Source: Thermoplasmatota archaeon (GTDB lineage Archaea > Thermoplasmatota > Thermoplasmata > Lutacidiplasmatales > JAMCUS01). Taken from it: 54,578 nt of DNA. Shown piece after piece: positions 1 to 9,666 of this stretch. The notes under the pieces were generated by a model. It worked only from the letters and a program-made list of their open reading frames with translations. It had not been told where the DNA came from and did not search any database. The stretch spans positions 1 to 54,578 of the forward strand of contig JAMCUS010000014.1 of NCBI GenBank assembly GCA_023379385.1, given 5' to 3'. Made by a program: the position numbers and the translations under genes. Position 1 is the first letter of the stretch. Every line of letters begins with the position of its first letter.

Positions 1-27
1 AGTTAATAAATATTTTTATACAATGAA

Positions 28-204
28 ATGAATGCAAAACTATTGATGTATTGCAAATTGCATCCATCGAAATTGTACAGATCTGAGGATCTCTCATCAC
101 TCATAGGTCCATACTGCAAATATGCCAAATATCCGATGATTTTTCCGGGATCAACCATTTCAACAAGGGACGATCTAAAATTTTATTATCCTAACGGTAT
201 ATAA
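28..204 (+). CDS. small hypothetical ORF (58 aa)
   Basis: A 58-codon reading frame opens with ATG 19 bases after an in-frame TAA and ends at TAA. The product is rich in Tyr, Lys and Ser with a C-terminal stretch containing YCKYAKYPMIFPG and RDDLKFYYPNGI, which looks more like real protein than random AT-rich translation. I do not recognise the family. It may be the C-terminal remnant of a larger gene, because the window edge removes its upstream context and no ribosome binding site is clear. Confidence 0.3.
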   Translation: MNAKLLMYCKLHPSKLYRSEDLSSLIGPYCKYAKYPMIFPGSTISTRDDLKFYYPNGI

Positions 205-295
205 TCGGCATAGAACATTTAGAAACATATAAATATAACCACAGATATATGTACAGATGACAGATATACTGTCAAGGGAGTGAAAAGGAATGGTA

Positions 296-517
296 ATGAA
301 TAAGATAACAGTAGACCAGGCAAAGAAAGTTGCCGAAAAGAAAGGATTGAAGCCAGGTAAAGTGAAAGGGACAGATGGCGTACAGTTTACCAAGGGTGAC
401 TCGAAGTCAAAAGGAAGAATCGAAGTCATTGATTGGAAAGAGTTTGAAGCGATTTTAAAGAAAAGAAAACTGGCAATATATGAATCTGGCGGCTTCATGA
501 AAATAATGAAGAACTAA
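296..517 (+). CDS. conserved small basic protein (73 aa)
   Basis: Small soluble Lys-rich protein ending in YESGGFMKIMKN, preceded by a TATA-like TATAAATATA near 224-235. It reads like a compact alpha/beta domain with an acidic-aromatic helix (IDWKEFEAILKKRKL). Proteins of this size and C-terminal pattern occur in archaea without a known role; this is recalled, not searched. The ATG at 296 is preferred over the ATG at 290 because AAGGA then lies at a workable distance. No membrane segment or cysteine is present. It stands alone, followed by an A/T-rich intergenic region. Confidence 0.6.
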   Translation: MNKITVDQAKKVAEKKGLKPGKVKGTDGVQFTKGDSKSKGRIEVIDWKEFEAILKKRKLAIYESGGFMKIMKN

Positions 518-701
518 TAGAAGCTAAGTTTATATAGTTAACCATTTATTTTTAACATATTACACATTATTTTAATACCTTTTTACATATTTGTGCATTA
601 GTTTAGACGCAGATAACATGAACCAATGTATTTATACCAAAAGTAAGAAATGGTTTTAGTGATATTGACACGTGGACAATATCTAATAAGGTGTTATATT
701 T

Positions 702-1331
702 ATGAAAAGAAAAAAATATTTGATTGATTTACCTTTTATAACTGGAAATGGAAATAAGGCATCTGAAATAAACGATATTTTACATCAATATGGAATAAAT
801 ATTATACAGAAAAACCTGTCTATAGATGAAATACAATCAGATGATATAAGAGAGGTAGCTAAAAAGAAAATATCGGGTATACCTGCCTCAATGGATTTTG
901 CCATAATAGAAGACTCCGGTATTTTTATAAATGCACTTAATGGATTCCCAGGTGTATATTCATCGTATATTTATAATACCATAGGTTTAAATGGCATATT
1001 AAAGCTGATGGCAAATATAGAAAATAGAAATGCATATTTTATATCAATAATAACATTGAAATTTGATAAAAAAATTATTTTATTTGAGGGTATGGTAAAA
1101 GGAAGAATTGGTGAAAAAATAAAAGGTAATAATAATTTTGGTTACGACCCTATCTTTATTCCAGATGGGAATGATAAGAGTTATGCAGAACTCTCTTTGC
1201 ATGAAAAATCAATGACATCTCATAGAAAAATAGCCGCAGAAAAACTTGGTGAATACATAAAGGAAAATATTGATAAAATTCTCAAAAAAGTGAATAATAA
1301 AGATAAAACCTGTGTTCAGCAGCTGGGTTGA
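702..1331 (+). CDS. rdgB: XTP/dITP diphosphatase (HAM1/RdgB family)
   Basis: Hydrolyses non-canonical purine triphosphates (XTP, dITP, ITP) to the monophosphate and pyrophosphate, keeping them out of DNA and RNA. Family marks are the N-terminal TGNGNKASEI substrate loop, the central EDSGIFINALNGFPGVYSS metal-binding block, and NNFGYDPIFIPD followed by SLHEKSMTSHR near the C terminus. At 209 aa it is slightly longer than the usual 180-200; the last residues (CVQQLG) lie where IS110 debris begins, so the tail may come from an insertion. Start ATG has AAGGTG about 8 bases upstream. Confidence 0.93.
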   Translation: MKRKKYLIDLPFITGNGNKASEINDILHQYGINIIQKNLSIDEIQSDDIREVAKKKISGIPASMDFAIIEDSGIFINALNGFPGVYSSYIYNTIGLNGILKLMANIENRNAYFISIITLKFDKKIILFEGMVKGRIGEKIKGNNNFGYDPIFIPDGNDKSYAELSLHEKSMTSHRKIAAEKLGEYIKENIDKILKKVNNKDKTCVQQLG

Positions 1332-1377
1332 CAGGCTGAGTGTATATTAAAATCTCCGTTTTGCAGCCCTTCTTTGC

Positions 1378-1401
1378 GGCTCTTAAGACTGACTAAGAGC
1401 C
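1378..1401 (+). other. hairpin in putative IS110 left end
   Basis: GGCTCTTA (1378-1385) and TAAGAGCC (1394-1401) form a perfect 8-bp stem with an 8-base loop, followed directly by AGGAGGTG and the ATG of the IS110 relic at 1420. IS110 elements carry a structured non-coding (bridge) RNA between the left end and the transposase start, so this may be a remnant of it. That role is inference; only the stem is seen. Confidence 0.4.
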
Positions 1402-1419
1402 ACATAGGAGGTGGATTAA

Positions 1420-1617
1420 ATGTATAAACGAAAATGAACCCATCAATGAATAGTACATTCAATCAAGAAAAGGAAGGGATCTTGGAAGTTTGCACATGTG
1501 CCCACAATGCGCAAACTCACTAGAATAATATACAAAATGCTAACGGAGAAAGAGGAGTGGAAATATCAAAGTCCTGTACTGACAGAGAAGAAGCTGCCAA
1601 AGCTTGAGGAGGAATGA
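1420..1617 (+). pseudogene. IS110-family transposase relic
   Basis: One frame runs from ATG (1420, with AGGAGGTG upstream) to TGA at 1615-1617, interrupted by TGA at 1435 and 1447. The downstream part encodes a segment typical of the C-terminal end of IS110/IS1111 transposases: IKKRKGSWKFAHVP, then RKLTRIIYKMLTEKEEW, then a charged tail. The first few codons are followed almost at once by the C-terminal region, so nearly the whole DEDD and Serine-rich domains are deleted. It cannot be an active transposase. Confidence 0.6.
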
Positions 1618-2121
1618 ATCAATCCGGATAAACAGGTCAACGAAACCTGCTGCATGGCTATGCCCTACATGAGTCAAATATTTGAACTCTTGGTGCTGAG
1701 TGCCAGTATCTGTCTTCGCTGTATTGTCAGATTGCATCTATGAATGCTTATGCGTGTTTGCGAAAAGGCAGAAAAAACAGGTTTCGCCCTGGTCCATAGG
1801 GTAGGATCATAAGGATGGAGATGTTAACTATGTAACGGTGAAGGGCTGACCTGAGATTTTACATGCGTGTAAGGAAACGGAATATTTTGACAAAATAATC
1901 AAATATTCACGCTCAAAAGATCTCTTTTTTAACTAAAATTGCCTATTTTTGGCATTCCATTACAGTTTATTGAGCACAGCAATCATTGCTTTTAATGTCA
2001 TATAAACATGCAAAATTTGTGTAAGATCTGGTCAACCGCTCTATGACAGCAATTGATGAAAATAGCTTAAAGAAAGATTTAACTAATTGTTATCTCTCAT
2101 TACTTGTGTAGTGATTTTTTA
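1618..2121. other. intergenic region with mobile-element debris
   Basis: No convincing gene. It holds probable right-end sequence of the IS110 relic, then TTACATGCGTGTAA (1858-1871) and ATTCACGCTCAAAA (1905-1918). Both motifs recur close together near 19861-19907, so an old dispersed element lies here. The last 60 bases are the leader of the polymerase gene. Confidence 0.4.
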
Positions 2122-5100
2122 ATGGATTATGAAGATTATTTTGACAGGTTATACACAGATTCTAAAAAAATATACAATATAGCGTCGGAGGCGCGGTCTA
2201 AGGGGCTGGATCCGGAGGTTACAGTAGAGATACCAATAGTGGGGAATTTAGCAGAACGTGTAGAAAAATTGCTCATAGATTATAATGTTGAAGGTGTATC
2301 CAAAATTATAGAGGAAACTCTTAAAACTATGGATAGAGAGGCAGCAGCAATACATGTTGCCAAGAAGATTGTGAAAGATGGAAAAGATAGCAGAGAGAAA
2401 CTTATAGAAAAAGCACTGAGGGTCTCTCTGGCAATATTAACAGAGGGCGTATTGATAGCTCCAATAGACGGTCTTTCTCATGTAGAAATTGTAAAAGAGG
2501 GCAATACGGACTACCTTGCCATATATTATTCGGGCCCCATAAGAGCATCAGGAGGCACGGGCCAGGCATTAACAATATTGATTGCGGATATTCTGAGAAG
2601 GGATTTAGGCATAGGAAAATATGTTGCTACCCGTGATGAAATAGAACGATTCAAAGAGGAAATTCCACTTTATAAACAGGTGCAGCATCTTCAATACCTC
2701 CCATCTCCGGAGGAGATAGAGGAAATCATTAAGAACATACCTGTATCAATTGATGGAGATAGAACAGAAGATGTTGATGTTACAGGATATATAAATTTAC
2801 CTCGCGTAAAAACAGATGGGGTAAGAGGAGGTGCCTGCCTTGTAATTGCGGAAGGTCTATCCCTGAAGGCAACTAAAATTATGAAATATGTCAATGCACT
2901 CAATCTTGATGGCTGGAATTTTCTTAATGTAATAATAAAGAGAAGCAGTGAAAATAGTGGCAAAAGTTCAGAACAGAAATATCTTAAGGACGGAGTGGTA
3001 GCAGGAAGACCTATTCTGTCACATCCTAGCAGACCCGGAGGTTTCAGATTGAGATATGGTAGATCAAGAAATACGGGGCTTGCTGCTGTAGGTATAAATC
3101 CTGCGACATTATACGTGTTAGACCAGTTTGTGGTGGCCGGTACACAGCTCAAACTGGAGTGCCCTGGTAAGGCGGGTGCAGTATCGCCGTGTGATACCAT
3201 TGACGGTCCCATTATAGAATTAATGGACGGATCTGTAACGCATATAAACACTATAGAGGAGTACACCATTGTAAAAAATAAGATAAAAAAAATTCTTGAT
3301 TTGGGTGAAATACTCATATCATACGGAGAATTTTTAGAAAACAACCACCCATTATTACCTGGATCCTATTCTATAGAGTGGCACATTCTGGAGCTATTTA
3401 AAAAAAATGCAGACAAAGAGGATATTGATCTCTCAATTTATAATCCATCTTTCAACGAATCATACAAGATATCAAAAAAATATAATATACCCATGCATCC
3501 CTCTTTTAATCTATTTTGGCACGATCTTTCCGTTGAAGAGATAATAGCCATCTCATTATGGATTGAAAAAAACTATGACTGTTACGATAATGCACTGAAA
3601 ATTAAAAAAAATGACGATATAATAAAAATATTGCATAAGTTGGGTATTCAATTCAGCCTTGAAGATAACTTTATAAAACTGGACATAGAACGTGCTAAAT
3701 CATTAGTGATTCCGTTAGGGTTAAGATTTGAGAATGATGAAATATCAAGAGATAAAAAAATCCCGGAACAGTTGAAGGATCCTATGGAATTGGTTTCCGA
3801 GCTTGCCGGTATAAAAATAGTCCGGAAAGCACCAACAAGAATCGGCGCTAGAATGGGAAGACCTGAGAAGGCAGATATTAGACATATGGAGAAGGTAAAT
3901 ACACTATTTCCAGCAGACAAATATGTAAAAGAAGATCTTATAAAAAATGGTTATATCAAAATTATTTCTGTAGAAATGAACAAAAGGAGATGTCCAGCAT
4001 GCAAAACGGAAACATACAAACACCTGTGTCCTGATTGCTTAATGCATACAGATATGATGAACAGCACGCAGGTATACAACATAGATATAGGTGAATTGTT
4101 GACCAGTGCAAAGCAGATGTTAAACACATCCTCCACCATAAACAAAATAAAATTTGTGGAAGGTTTGATATCTGGCTATAAGGTGCCCGAAGATATCAGG
4201 AAGGGTGTATTGAGAGCACAGCATGGTATTTATGTTTTTAAGGACGGTACCGTAAGGTACGATATGGTTGATTTGCCTCTGACCCACTTTAAACCAGCAG
4301 AAGTTGGAACGGAGATTTCAAAACTGCATGAGTTGGGTTATGATGCAGATATTTTTGGACAGCCACTCACCTCTGACGAACAGATTGTGGAACTCAAAGT
4401 ACACGACGTAATACTGCCAATAAAAGCAGGTGATCATCTGGTAAAGGTTTCTAAGTTTATTGACGACGAACTTGAAAAAATTTATAAAATATCGCCCTTT
4501 TATAATGCATATAACAGGAGTGATCTTATAGGTGCGTATATAGCCGCACTTGCCCCGCATACATCCGGAGCTGTGATAGGAAGGATTGCAGGATATAGCA
4601 GTATAGATGGGTGCTATGCACACCCCTATTTTCATGCATCAAAAAGAAGGAACTGTGACGGCGATGAGGACGGAATTATGCTGTTAATGGATGCCTTTTT
4701 GAATTTTTCAAAACAGTATCTTCCCAAAACAAATGGCGGATTGATGGACGCGCCTCTGCTATTGACATACAGAATTGACCCTTCAGAAATTGATAAAGAG
4801 GTGCAGAATTTAGATGTTATGCCCCTTTATCCACTGGAGATGTACAACGCTGCCGAGCACGGTAAAATGCCTAAAGAGGTAGATAAATACATAGACAACG
4901 TATCAAAAAGAATCCATGGCGAGCATATGTACGACAGGTTATCCTTTACACACGACGTAACAGATATATCAACCGGTCCTCATGAATCAATATATAAATC
5001 AGATTCTAAAATGGATGATAAAATAAGGGCTGTCAACAGGTTGATGGAAAAGATAAGGGCTGTAGATATAGATGACGCAGTTGCCCTGATGATAGAGCAC

Positions 5101-5424
5101 CATCTTATGAAGGACATCAATGGAAATATGAGTGGATTTTATAAACAGCAGTTTAGATGCAAAAAATGCAAAACAACCTATAGAAGAATACCTTTAACAG
5201 GAAGATGCAGAACTATAGATGCAGGAAGCCTGTGTAACGGTGAAATCATAAGAAATATAAATATAGGCAATATAACAAAATATATACACATTGTAAGGGA
5301 ATTATCGGAAAAATACAATATACCAGAATATATTAAAAATAAAATAAAAAAACTTGACAACGATATAAAGGTGATATCCAGTGATTCGGTAAGTTCACTG
5401 GATAGCTTCGGGGAGAATCCATGA
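2122..5424 (+). CDS. polC: DNA polymerase D large subunit (DP2)
   Basis: Catalytic subunit of the euryarchaeal replicative family D polymerase; it pairs with the DP1 exonuclease subunit, which is not in this window. Length is 1100 aa from ATG 2122, within the family range. Marks include the N-terminal SGPIRASGGTGQA and KTDGVRGGACLV blocks, APTRIGARMGRPEKA, zinc sites RRCPACKTET...HLCPDC and FRCKKCKTTY...GRCR, and the catalytic NCDGDEDG loop carrying the essential aspartates. No intein interrupts it. An upstream in-frame TTG (2104) is possible but lacks support. It overlaps the next gene by ATGA. Confidence 0.96.
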   Translation: MDYEDYFDRLYTDSKKIYNIASEARSKGLDPEVTVEIPIVGNLAERVEKLLIDYNVEGVSKIIEETLKTMDREAAAIHVAKKIVKDGKDSREKLIEKALRVSLAILTEGVLIAPIDGLSHVEIVKEGNTDYLAIYYSGPIRASGGTGQALTILIADILRRDLGIGKYVATRDEIERFKEEIPLYKQVQHLQYLPSPEEIEEIIKNIPVSIDGDRTEDVDVTGYINLPRVKTDGVRGGACLVIAEGLSLKATKIMKYVNALNLDGWNFLNVIIKRSSENSGKSSEQKYLKDGVVAGRPILSHPSRPGGFRLRYGRSRNTGLAAVGINPATLYVLDQFVVAGTQLKLECPGKAGAVSPCDTIDGPIIELMDGSVTHINTIEEYTIVKNKIKKILDLGEILISYGEFLENNHPLLPGSYSIEWHILELFKKNADKEDIDLSIYNPSFNESYKISKKYNIPMHPSFNLFWHDLSVEEIIAISLWIEKNYDCYDNALKIKKNDDIIKILHKLGIQFSLEDNFIKLDIERAKSLVIPLGLRFENDEISRDKKIPEQLKDPMELVSELAGIKIVRKAPTRIGARMGRPEKADIRHMEKVNTLFPADKYVKEDLIKNGYIKIISVEMNKRRCPACKTETYKHLCPDCLMHTDMMNSTQVYNIDIGELLTSAKQMLNTSSTINKIKFVEGLISGYKVPEDIRKGVLRAQHGIYVFKDGTVRYDMVDLPLTHFKPAEVGTEISKLHELGYDADIFGQPLTSDEQIVELKVHDVILPIKAGDHLVKVSKFIDDELEKIYKISPFYNAYNRSDLIGAYIAALAPHTSGAVIGRIAGYSSIDGCYAHPYFHASKRRNCDGDEDGIMLLMDAFLNFSKQYLPKTNGGLMDAPLLLTYRIDPSEIDKEVQNLDVMPLYPLEMYNAAEHGKMPKEVDKYIDNVSKRIHGEHMYDRLSFTHDVTDISTGPHESIYKSDSKMDDKIRAVNRLMEKIRAVDIDDAVALMIEHHLMKDINGNMSGFYKQQFRCKKCKTTYRRIPLTGRCRTIDAGSLCNGEIIRNINIGNITKYIHIVRELSEKYNIPEYIKNKIKKLDNDIKVISSDSVSSLDSFGENP

Positions 5425-7322
5425 TAGAATATTATTCAATTCTCAAACAGATCTTATTTGATACAGGTTTTGTTATAATCTCCATCATAATAGGTGCACC
5501 ACTGACGCACTTTATGCATAAACACACAATTATAAAATTAGATAACACCGGGTGGTTCATATTAACCTTATTTGCAGGGTTGTTTATCTTATATATAATT
5601 GCATATATACCGTATCCTGTAGTCTATGCCTCAGTATATAAAACAATTTTTATAATATGCATGATAACTGCAATCTACATTTACAGGAACGATATAAAAA
5701 AGAGATTCAAAATAGATGCACTAAAGCGATACAGGTTGAGAATTAAAAAGGACTACTATTTTGCAGTGGCAATTCTTCTATCTGCCTACGTATATATCAT
5801 AAATAGTTATAACGTATCCAGATTCCTGACTGGAAACACCATGGACTCAGGATATTATACTTTAATTGCCAAAATCATTATTATTAACCACAGTGCATTA
5901 TATTTTAACAACCCGTTTGTATCAAACCCGATACCATATCCACGCGGGCTTATGATGATTATGATCTCTTACAGTTTCTTTACGGGTGCGAACCTCATTC
6001 AGACGACCCTGCTCATTACCCCCTTATTTCAATCAATGCTGATACTTTCCTTTTATTCAGTAGGAAACAGGCTGATGGACAGAAGAACAGGAGTTTTACT
6101 ATCATTTATATCTGCATTCATATCAGGATGGCCACAGTATCTTGTAACCGGCAGTAACGATTTCATAGTTGCATTACCGCTTGCAATTCTTTTAACCCCC
6201 ATGATTATAGGCCTTGAGAAAAAAGGTTTAAGGGATATAGCGTGCATAGCGCTGTTTACAGGATACAGCATGGCTATAAGCCCTATTGTTGGAGAAATTA
6301 TAGTAAGCTCAATGGCTATCTTTATCACATACAATGCAATAAAAGTAAGAAGCCTTAAAATTATTAAAAAAATCTCTGTTTTACCGCTCTCTTTAATACC
6401 CATCCTGCCATCAATAATTACAATCTTACTGATGAAACAACCCGGTGGATCTTATGGCTCTGGAAATACACTGACCAGTCTGCAACAATTCAGATATGCA
6501 GTAAATATATTTTATCTGCTTGATAATGGTCCGTATACCATTGTCAATTTAGAACTGGTTATACTGGCACTCAGTTCAATATCTCTCATTATTCTTAACA
6601 GGATTAATAAAAAAAACATGCCACGCTTAAAGAATTTTTTGATGTATACAGCGTTTATGACTGGCATTCCTTTTCTTATTCTATTTTTCTCGTTTTTTAC
6701 ATTTATGGGCAAATACATAAACATAGTAATAAACACAGCAGAGGTATCCATGATATTCTTCATGTTTATTGCTATTTTTGGAGTATTAACGTTTATTGCA
6801 ATTCTAAACATGGTCAACCACAGTAATATAAAAAAGGTGATAGCACTGTTATTATTAGTGCTTCTTATTACAGTTCCTGTAGCATACTCAATCACCTTTG
6901 AACCGGGTATGCTATATACAGGATATAAAAAATACAGCTCCACCAGCGCAAATGATGTTGCCGTAATGGATTGGATGAAAGGAAGACTGCCGTCAAACAG
7001 TACGATACTCGTTGAGCCAGGAAGTGGTGGCGAATTCATTCCAGCAATGGATGGATACAGAATTGAATATCCCCCTTTCACTAACAACTATAACAATATA
7101 AGTTACTGGGATATCGTAACACTTTTTGAGAACGGAGTTGTAAATAATGAATCCATTCATCTGTTAACAATCCTTCATGTAAATTATATATTTGTATCGG
7201 AGCATCATACTGGCATACAGCCATGGAATTATACAATATTTGAAAAAGGTTATTTTAAAAAATATTTTACAGAAATAGAATATGCAGGTTCCACCTACCT
7301 GTTCAAGGTGGAGGGGTTGTAA
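5421..7322 (+). CDS. multi-pass membrane protein, GT-C glycosyltransferase-like
   Basis: A 633-aa protein with roughly 12-13 hydrophobic segments in residues 10-500 and a C-terminal soluble part of about 130 aa (from NDVAVMDWMKGRLPSN). An early extracytoplasmic loop contains GNTMDSGYYTLIAKII, resembling the acidic loop of GT-C transferases that use polyprenyl-phosphate sugars; the NPFVSNPIPYPRGL stretch also fits. The exact substrate cannot be read from the sequence. It overlaps the polymerase stop by 4 bases, so the two are translated from one transcript. Confidence 0.6.
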   Translation: MIEYYSILKQILFDTGFVIISIIIGAPLTHFMHKHTIIKLDNTGWFILTLFAGLFILYIIAYIPYPVVYASVYKTIFIICMITAIYIYRNDIKKRFKIDALKRYRLRIKKDYYFAVAILLSAYVYIINSYNVSRFLTGNTMDSGYYTLIAKIIIINHSALYFNNPFVSNPIPYPRGLMMIMISYSFFTGANLIQTTLLITPLFQSMLILSFYSVGNRLMDRRTGVLLSFISAFISGWPQYLVTGSNDFIVALPLAILLTPMIIGLEKKGLRDIACIALFTGYSMAISPIVGEIIVSSMAIFITYNAIKVRSLKIIKKISVLPLSLIPILPSIITILLMKQPGGSYGSGNTLTSLQQFRYAVNIFYLLDNGPYTIVNLELVILALSSISLIILNRINKKNMPRLKNFLMYTAFMTGIPFLILFFSFFTFMGKYINIVINTAEVSMIFFMFIAIFGVLTFIAILNMVNHSNIKKVIALLLLVLLITVPVAYSITFEPGMLYTGYKKYSSTSANDVAVMDWMKGRLPSNSTILVEPGSGGEFIPAMDGYRIEYPPFTNNYNNISYWDIVTLFENGVVNNESIHLLTILHVNYIFVSEHHTGIQPWNYTIFEKGYFKKYFTEIEYAGSTYLFKVEGL

Positions 7323-7326
7323 TAAC

Positions 7327-7656
7327 ATGCCAAAAAATAAAAATTTTAATAATTTTTTGACAGTTACAGCAGATCTGCCAGTTCCATTAAGGTCTGTCAA
7401 ACTTCCTATCAAAATAAAACAGGAAAAATTCATACGTAAAGTTAATCATATACAATCACTCTGGCGTTACACTATGACTGGTTCCAGTCTGATACGGCTC
7501 TGTGAACCGGTATCCATACAGATGATGGCTCTGGAGACTGTGAAAGTACTGCGTTATTGCTCTGCTTATAACGTCATAAACAGACACCATGAAGGCAATT
7601 GTTTTCAATACATGCGATATAGGTTACTGGTTGCGTGGTGGAGGAATTCAGCATGA
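7327..7656 (+). CDS. doubtful ORF between membrane protein and kinase
   Basis: An open frame of 109 codons fills the gap and overlaps the kinase start by 4 bases. The product has no recognisable motif and an odd composition. Inside it TTTGACAG (7358-7365) and CTGTCAAA (7394-7401) form inverted repeats like those of the element at 9667-9770. It may be a chance frame over an inserted repeat rather than a gene. Confidence 0.2.
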   Translation: MPKNKNFNNFLTVTADLPVPLRSVKLPIKIKQEKFIRKVNHIQSLWRYTMTGSSLIRLCEPVSIQMMALETVKVLRYCSAYNVINRHHEGNCFQYMRYRLLVAWWRNSA

Positions 7657-8156
7657 GGATAGGTATAACTGGAACGCCAGGGACAGGCAAAAGTACATCC
7701 CTGAAGCTTGTGGATACGGAACTGGATAAAATTTATTTAACAGAGTGGTGCAATGAACATTACAGTAAATCAGGTATTGAAATAGAGGTAGATACAGATG
7801 TTCTGAATACAGAGTTCAAAAAAAAGAATAACTTTATTGTGGAGGGGCATTTAGCACATTTTATTGAACTGGATAAATTGGTAATATTGAGATGTAATCC
7901 GGATGTATTGAGAGATAGATTGGCTAAGAGGGGATACAGCAAAAAAAAGATCATGGATAATATTGAGTCAGAAGCTCTGGATCTGATACTTATTGAAAGC
8001 TTACAGATGCATGATAAAAGTTCAATATATGAAATAGACGTTACACAAATGATTATAGAGGACCTTGCAAAATATATAGAATCAGTTATCAACAATAATG
8101 CGTTACCACAGTTTGGAAGGATAGACTGGAGTGATGTTATACTGGGATGGTATTGA
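7653..8156 (+). CDS. AK6/Fap7-type adenylate kinase
   Basis: Small P-loop kinase of 167 aa. Residues 5-14 (ITGTPGTGKS) are the Walker A loop, followed by a short NMP-binding region and VEGHLAHFI, where other family members carry the conserved VDTPG-like/hydrophobic acidic strand. The LAKRGYSKKKIMDNIESE stretch is the LID-like region. Eukaryotic Fap7/hCINAP acts in small-subunit ribosome maturation and archaeal members are assumed to do the same. Start ATG at 7653 has GGAGG 7-8 bases upstream. It overlaps the following gene by TGATG. Confidence 0.85.
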   Translation: MRIGITGTPGTGKSTSLKLVDTELDKIYLTEWCNEHYSKSGIEIEVDTDVLNTEFKKKNNFIVEGHLAHFIELDKLVILRCNPDVLRDRLAKRGYSKKKIMDNIESEALDLILIESLQMHDKSSIYEIDVTQMIIEDLAKYIESVINNNALPQFGRIDWSDVILGWY

Positions 8157-8806
8157 TGGTGATAGAAAATTATAAAACCAAAGGGAATAAATATATAACA
8201 GAATATGCACAATATTTCAGTGGATGGTCTCCAAACAGCCTCACGCTGCTATCATTTATGTTTGCAGCGCTATCATTCGCATCCTTTATTCTTGTAAGGT
8301 ATATTTCATTCTATTTTCTATTTTTATGCAGTGTTCTAATACTGTTTGCAGGTTTCTTTGATATCATGGATGGAGCGGTGGCTAGAATATCTGAAAAAAC
8401 TTCTGCAAAGGGAGATCTGCTTGATCATGTTCTGGATAGATACAGTGATTTGATTATCATGGCCGGATTTGCAATAAGTGGGTTAACCAATATCTACCTG
8501 GTATTTTTCTCAATGATAGGCGTTCTACTTACCAGTTATATGGGTACCCAGGCCCAGGCACTTGGTCTTAACAGGCTGTATTCAGGATTTTTAACAAGGG
8601 CAGATAGATTGATTCTTTTTATATTATTTTCGTTCATAGAATTCATTATGCTGATACCTTTATTTCCCTATCATTATTTTATTTTAAATGGCATACATGT
8701 AACCATTTTAGATGTTCTCTTTGTATTCCTGGCAATTGGATCAAATTTTACCGCTATACAACGATTTTATATAATATGGAGACACCTGCCAAACAGACCG
8801 CTATAA
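8156..8806 (+). CDS. CDP-alcohol phosphatidyltransferase (archaetidylinositol phosphate synthase-like)
   Basis: Integral membrane enzyme of about 216 aa that transfers a CDP-activated archaeol to an alcohol such as inositol phosphate. The diagnostic D-x2-DG-x2-AR-x8-G-x3-D-x3-D motif is intact: DIMDGAVARI followed by KGDLLDHVLDRYSD. About six hydrophobic segments surround it. The ATG in TGATG at 8156 is preferred to the one at 8147 because it couples to the kinase stop. Acceptor specificity (inositol phosphate, serine or glycerol) cannot be settled from sequence alone. Confidence 0.85.
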   Translation: MVIENYKTKGNKYITEYAQYFSGWSPNSLTLLSFMFAALSFASFILVRYISFYFLFLCSVLILFAGFFDIMDGAVARISEKTSAKGDLLDHVLDRYSDLIIMAGFAISGLTNIYLVFFSMIGVLLTSYMGTQAQALGLNRLYSGFLTRADRLILFILFSFIEFIMLIPLFPYHYFILNGIHVTILDVLFVFLAIGSNFTAIQRFYIIWRHLPNRPL

Positions 8807-8824
8807 ATCGCGATGATTCTGCGA

Positions 8825-8857
8825 TATCCTCTCCCCAGCTAAGGTACTGGAGAACCC
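8825..8857. repeat. IS200/IS605-end-like hairpin
   Basis: The segment CTCCCCAGCTAAGGTACTGG can fold as a short stem around GCTAAGG. Similar CTCC(C)C-(A)GCTAAAG blocks occur at 21026-21060 and 26775-26803. The pattern resembles subterminal hairpins of IS200/IS605-type elements. No transposase gene remains beside it. Confidence 0.3.
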
Positions 8858-9093
8858 TACTTCATCATTCCAACCTGCACAGTTACTGAATATGTAAAGA
8901 CTCCGGTGCATTCACAGGCCTGTTTATAGAGTTCCATACTGTCCGTGTGTGTGTCTATCCTCTATTTCCAGCGATGCCAACATATCACAGGAAAGACAAA
9001 GCCGTATGACGCTTTTATGTTCTGACCTGCCACAAGGATAAAGTAGGTAAACACCACTAAAACTTGCAGCTCTGATTATCAATTATACTGCCA

Positions 9094-9221
9094 TGCTGAA
9101 CAAATGCTGGATCTGATTAACAGAGCATTATATGAATTGTAAGATATTTATATAGTATAAACAGATTAAGTTAGATAAAATTAAAAAAGTGTTATGCCCG
9201 ATTTATTCAACGCAACAAAGC
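9094..9221. mobile_element. MITE, copy 1 (about 128 bp)
   Basis: Nearly full-length relative of the element at 52536-52663, in opposite orientation. Shared blocks include GATTAACAG, CATTATATGAATT, ATATTTAT, AGTATAAAC and ATGCC.GATTTATTCAAC. Ends carry inverted GAACAAATGC and GATTTATTCAAC. It lies in the otherwise gene-free stretch 8807-9281, and its right part sits 60 bases from the next start codon. The rest of that gap shows no gene. Confidence 0.6.
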
Positions 9222-9281
9222 ATTCTATCAAGCAATCTTTTTATACAACAGATATTATGAATACCCTAAAACGGTGATAAT

Positions 9282-9623
9282 ATGTCAAAAGTACTATTTT
9301 TAATTGTAAGCGGTAAGGAATCAGAAGAAAAAGTTAATTCCGCATTGATTTCTGCCGCTAGAATTGTAAAATCAAAAAGATTTGATGATTTCAAGTTGTT
9401 GTTCTTCGGCCCTTCGGAGGAGTATATTGCCCACCTTCATGGAGAAGCTGTGGATGCTTTTAGATCTCTTGTTGAAGAACACGCAATAGATTCTGCATGT
9501 TCTGCCGTAGCACAAAAAAAGAAGGTAGATGAAACGCTGTCTTCGATAGGTGTAAACCTTGCACCTTTTGGAGAACGGCTAGCATATTTTGTCAATATGG
9601 GATATACAATTATTACGTTTTAA
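9282..9623 (+). CDS. DsrE/DsrF-like small protein
   Basis: A 113-aa soluble alpha/beta protein. It opens with a hydrophobic strand (KVLFLIVSGKES), a helix (EKVNSALISAARIV), and a second strand ending LLFFGPSEEYI, which is the pattern of DsrE-like folds. It has one cysteine (DSACSAVA), not in the position of sulfur carriers, so sulfur transfer is unproven. GGTGAT precedes the ATG. It is monocistronic with debris on both sides. Confidence 0.6.
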   Translation: MSKVLFLIVSGKESEEKVNSALISAARIVKSKRFDDFKLLFFGPSEEYIAHLHGEAVDAFRSLVEEHAIDSACSAVAQKKKVDETLSSIGVNLAPFGERLAYFVNMGYTIITF

Positions 9624-9666
9624 TTTGACCTATGCATAAAAATAAATCAGGACGTCGTAGAGGCTG

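Noticed and set aside
2691-3344. 217-codon frame on the minus strand inside the polymerase gene
   Set aside because: It is the antisense shadow of the conserved DP2 region; all recognisable motifs are on the plus strand.
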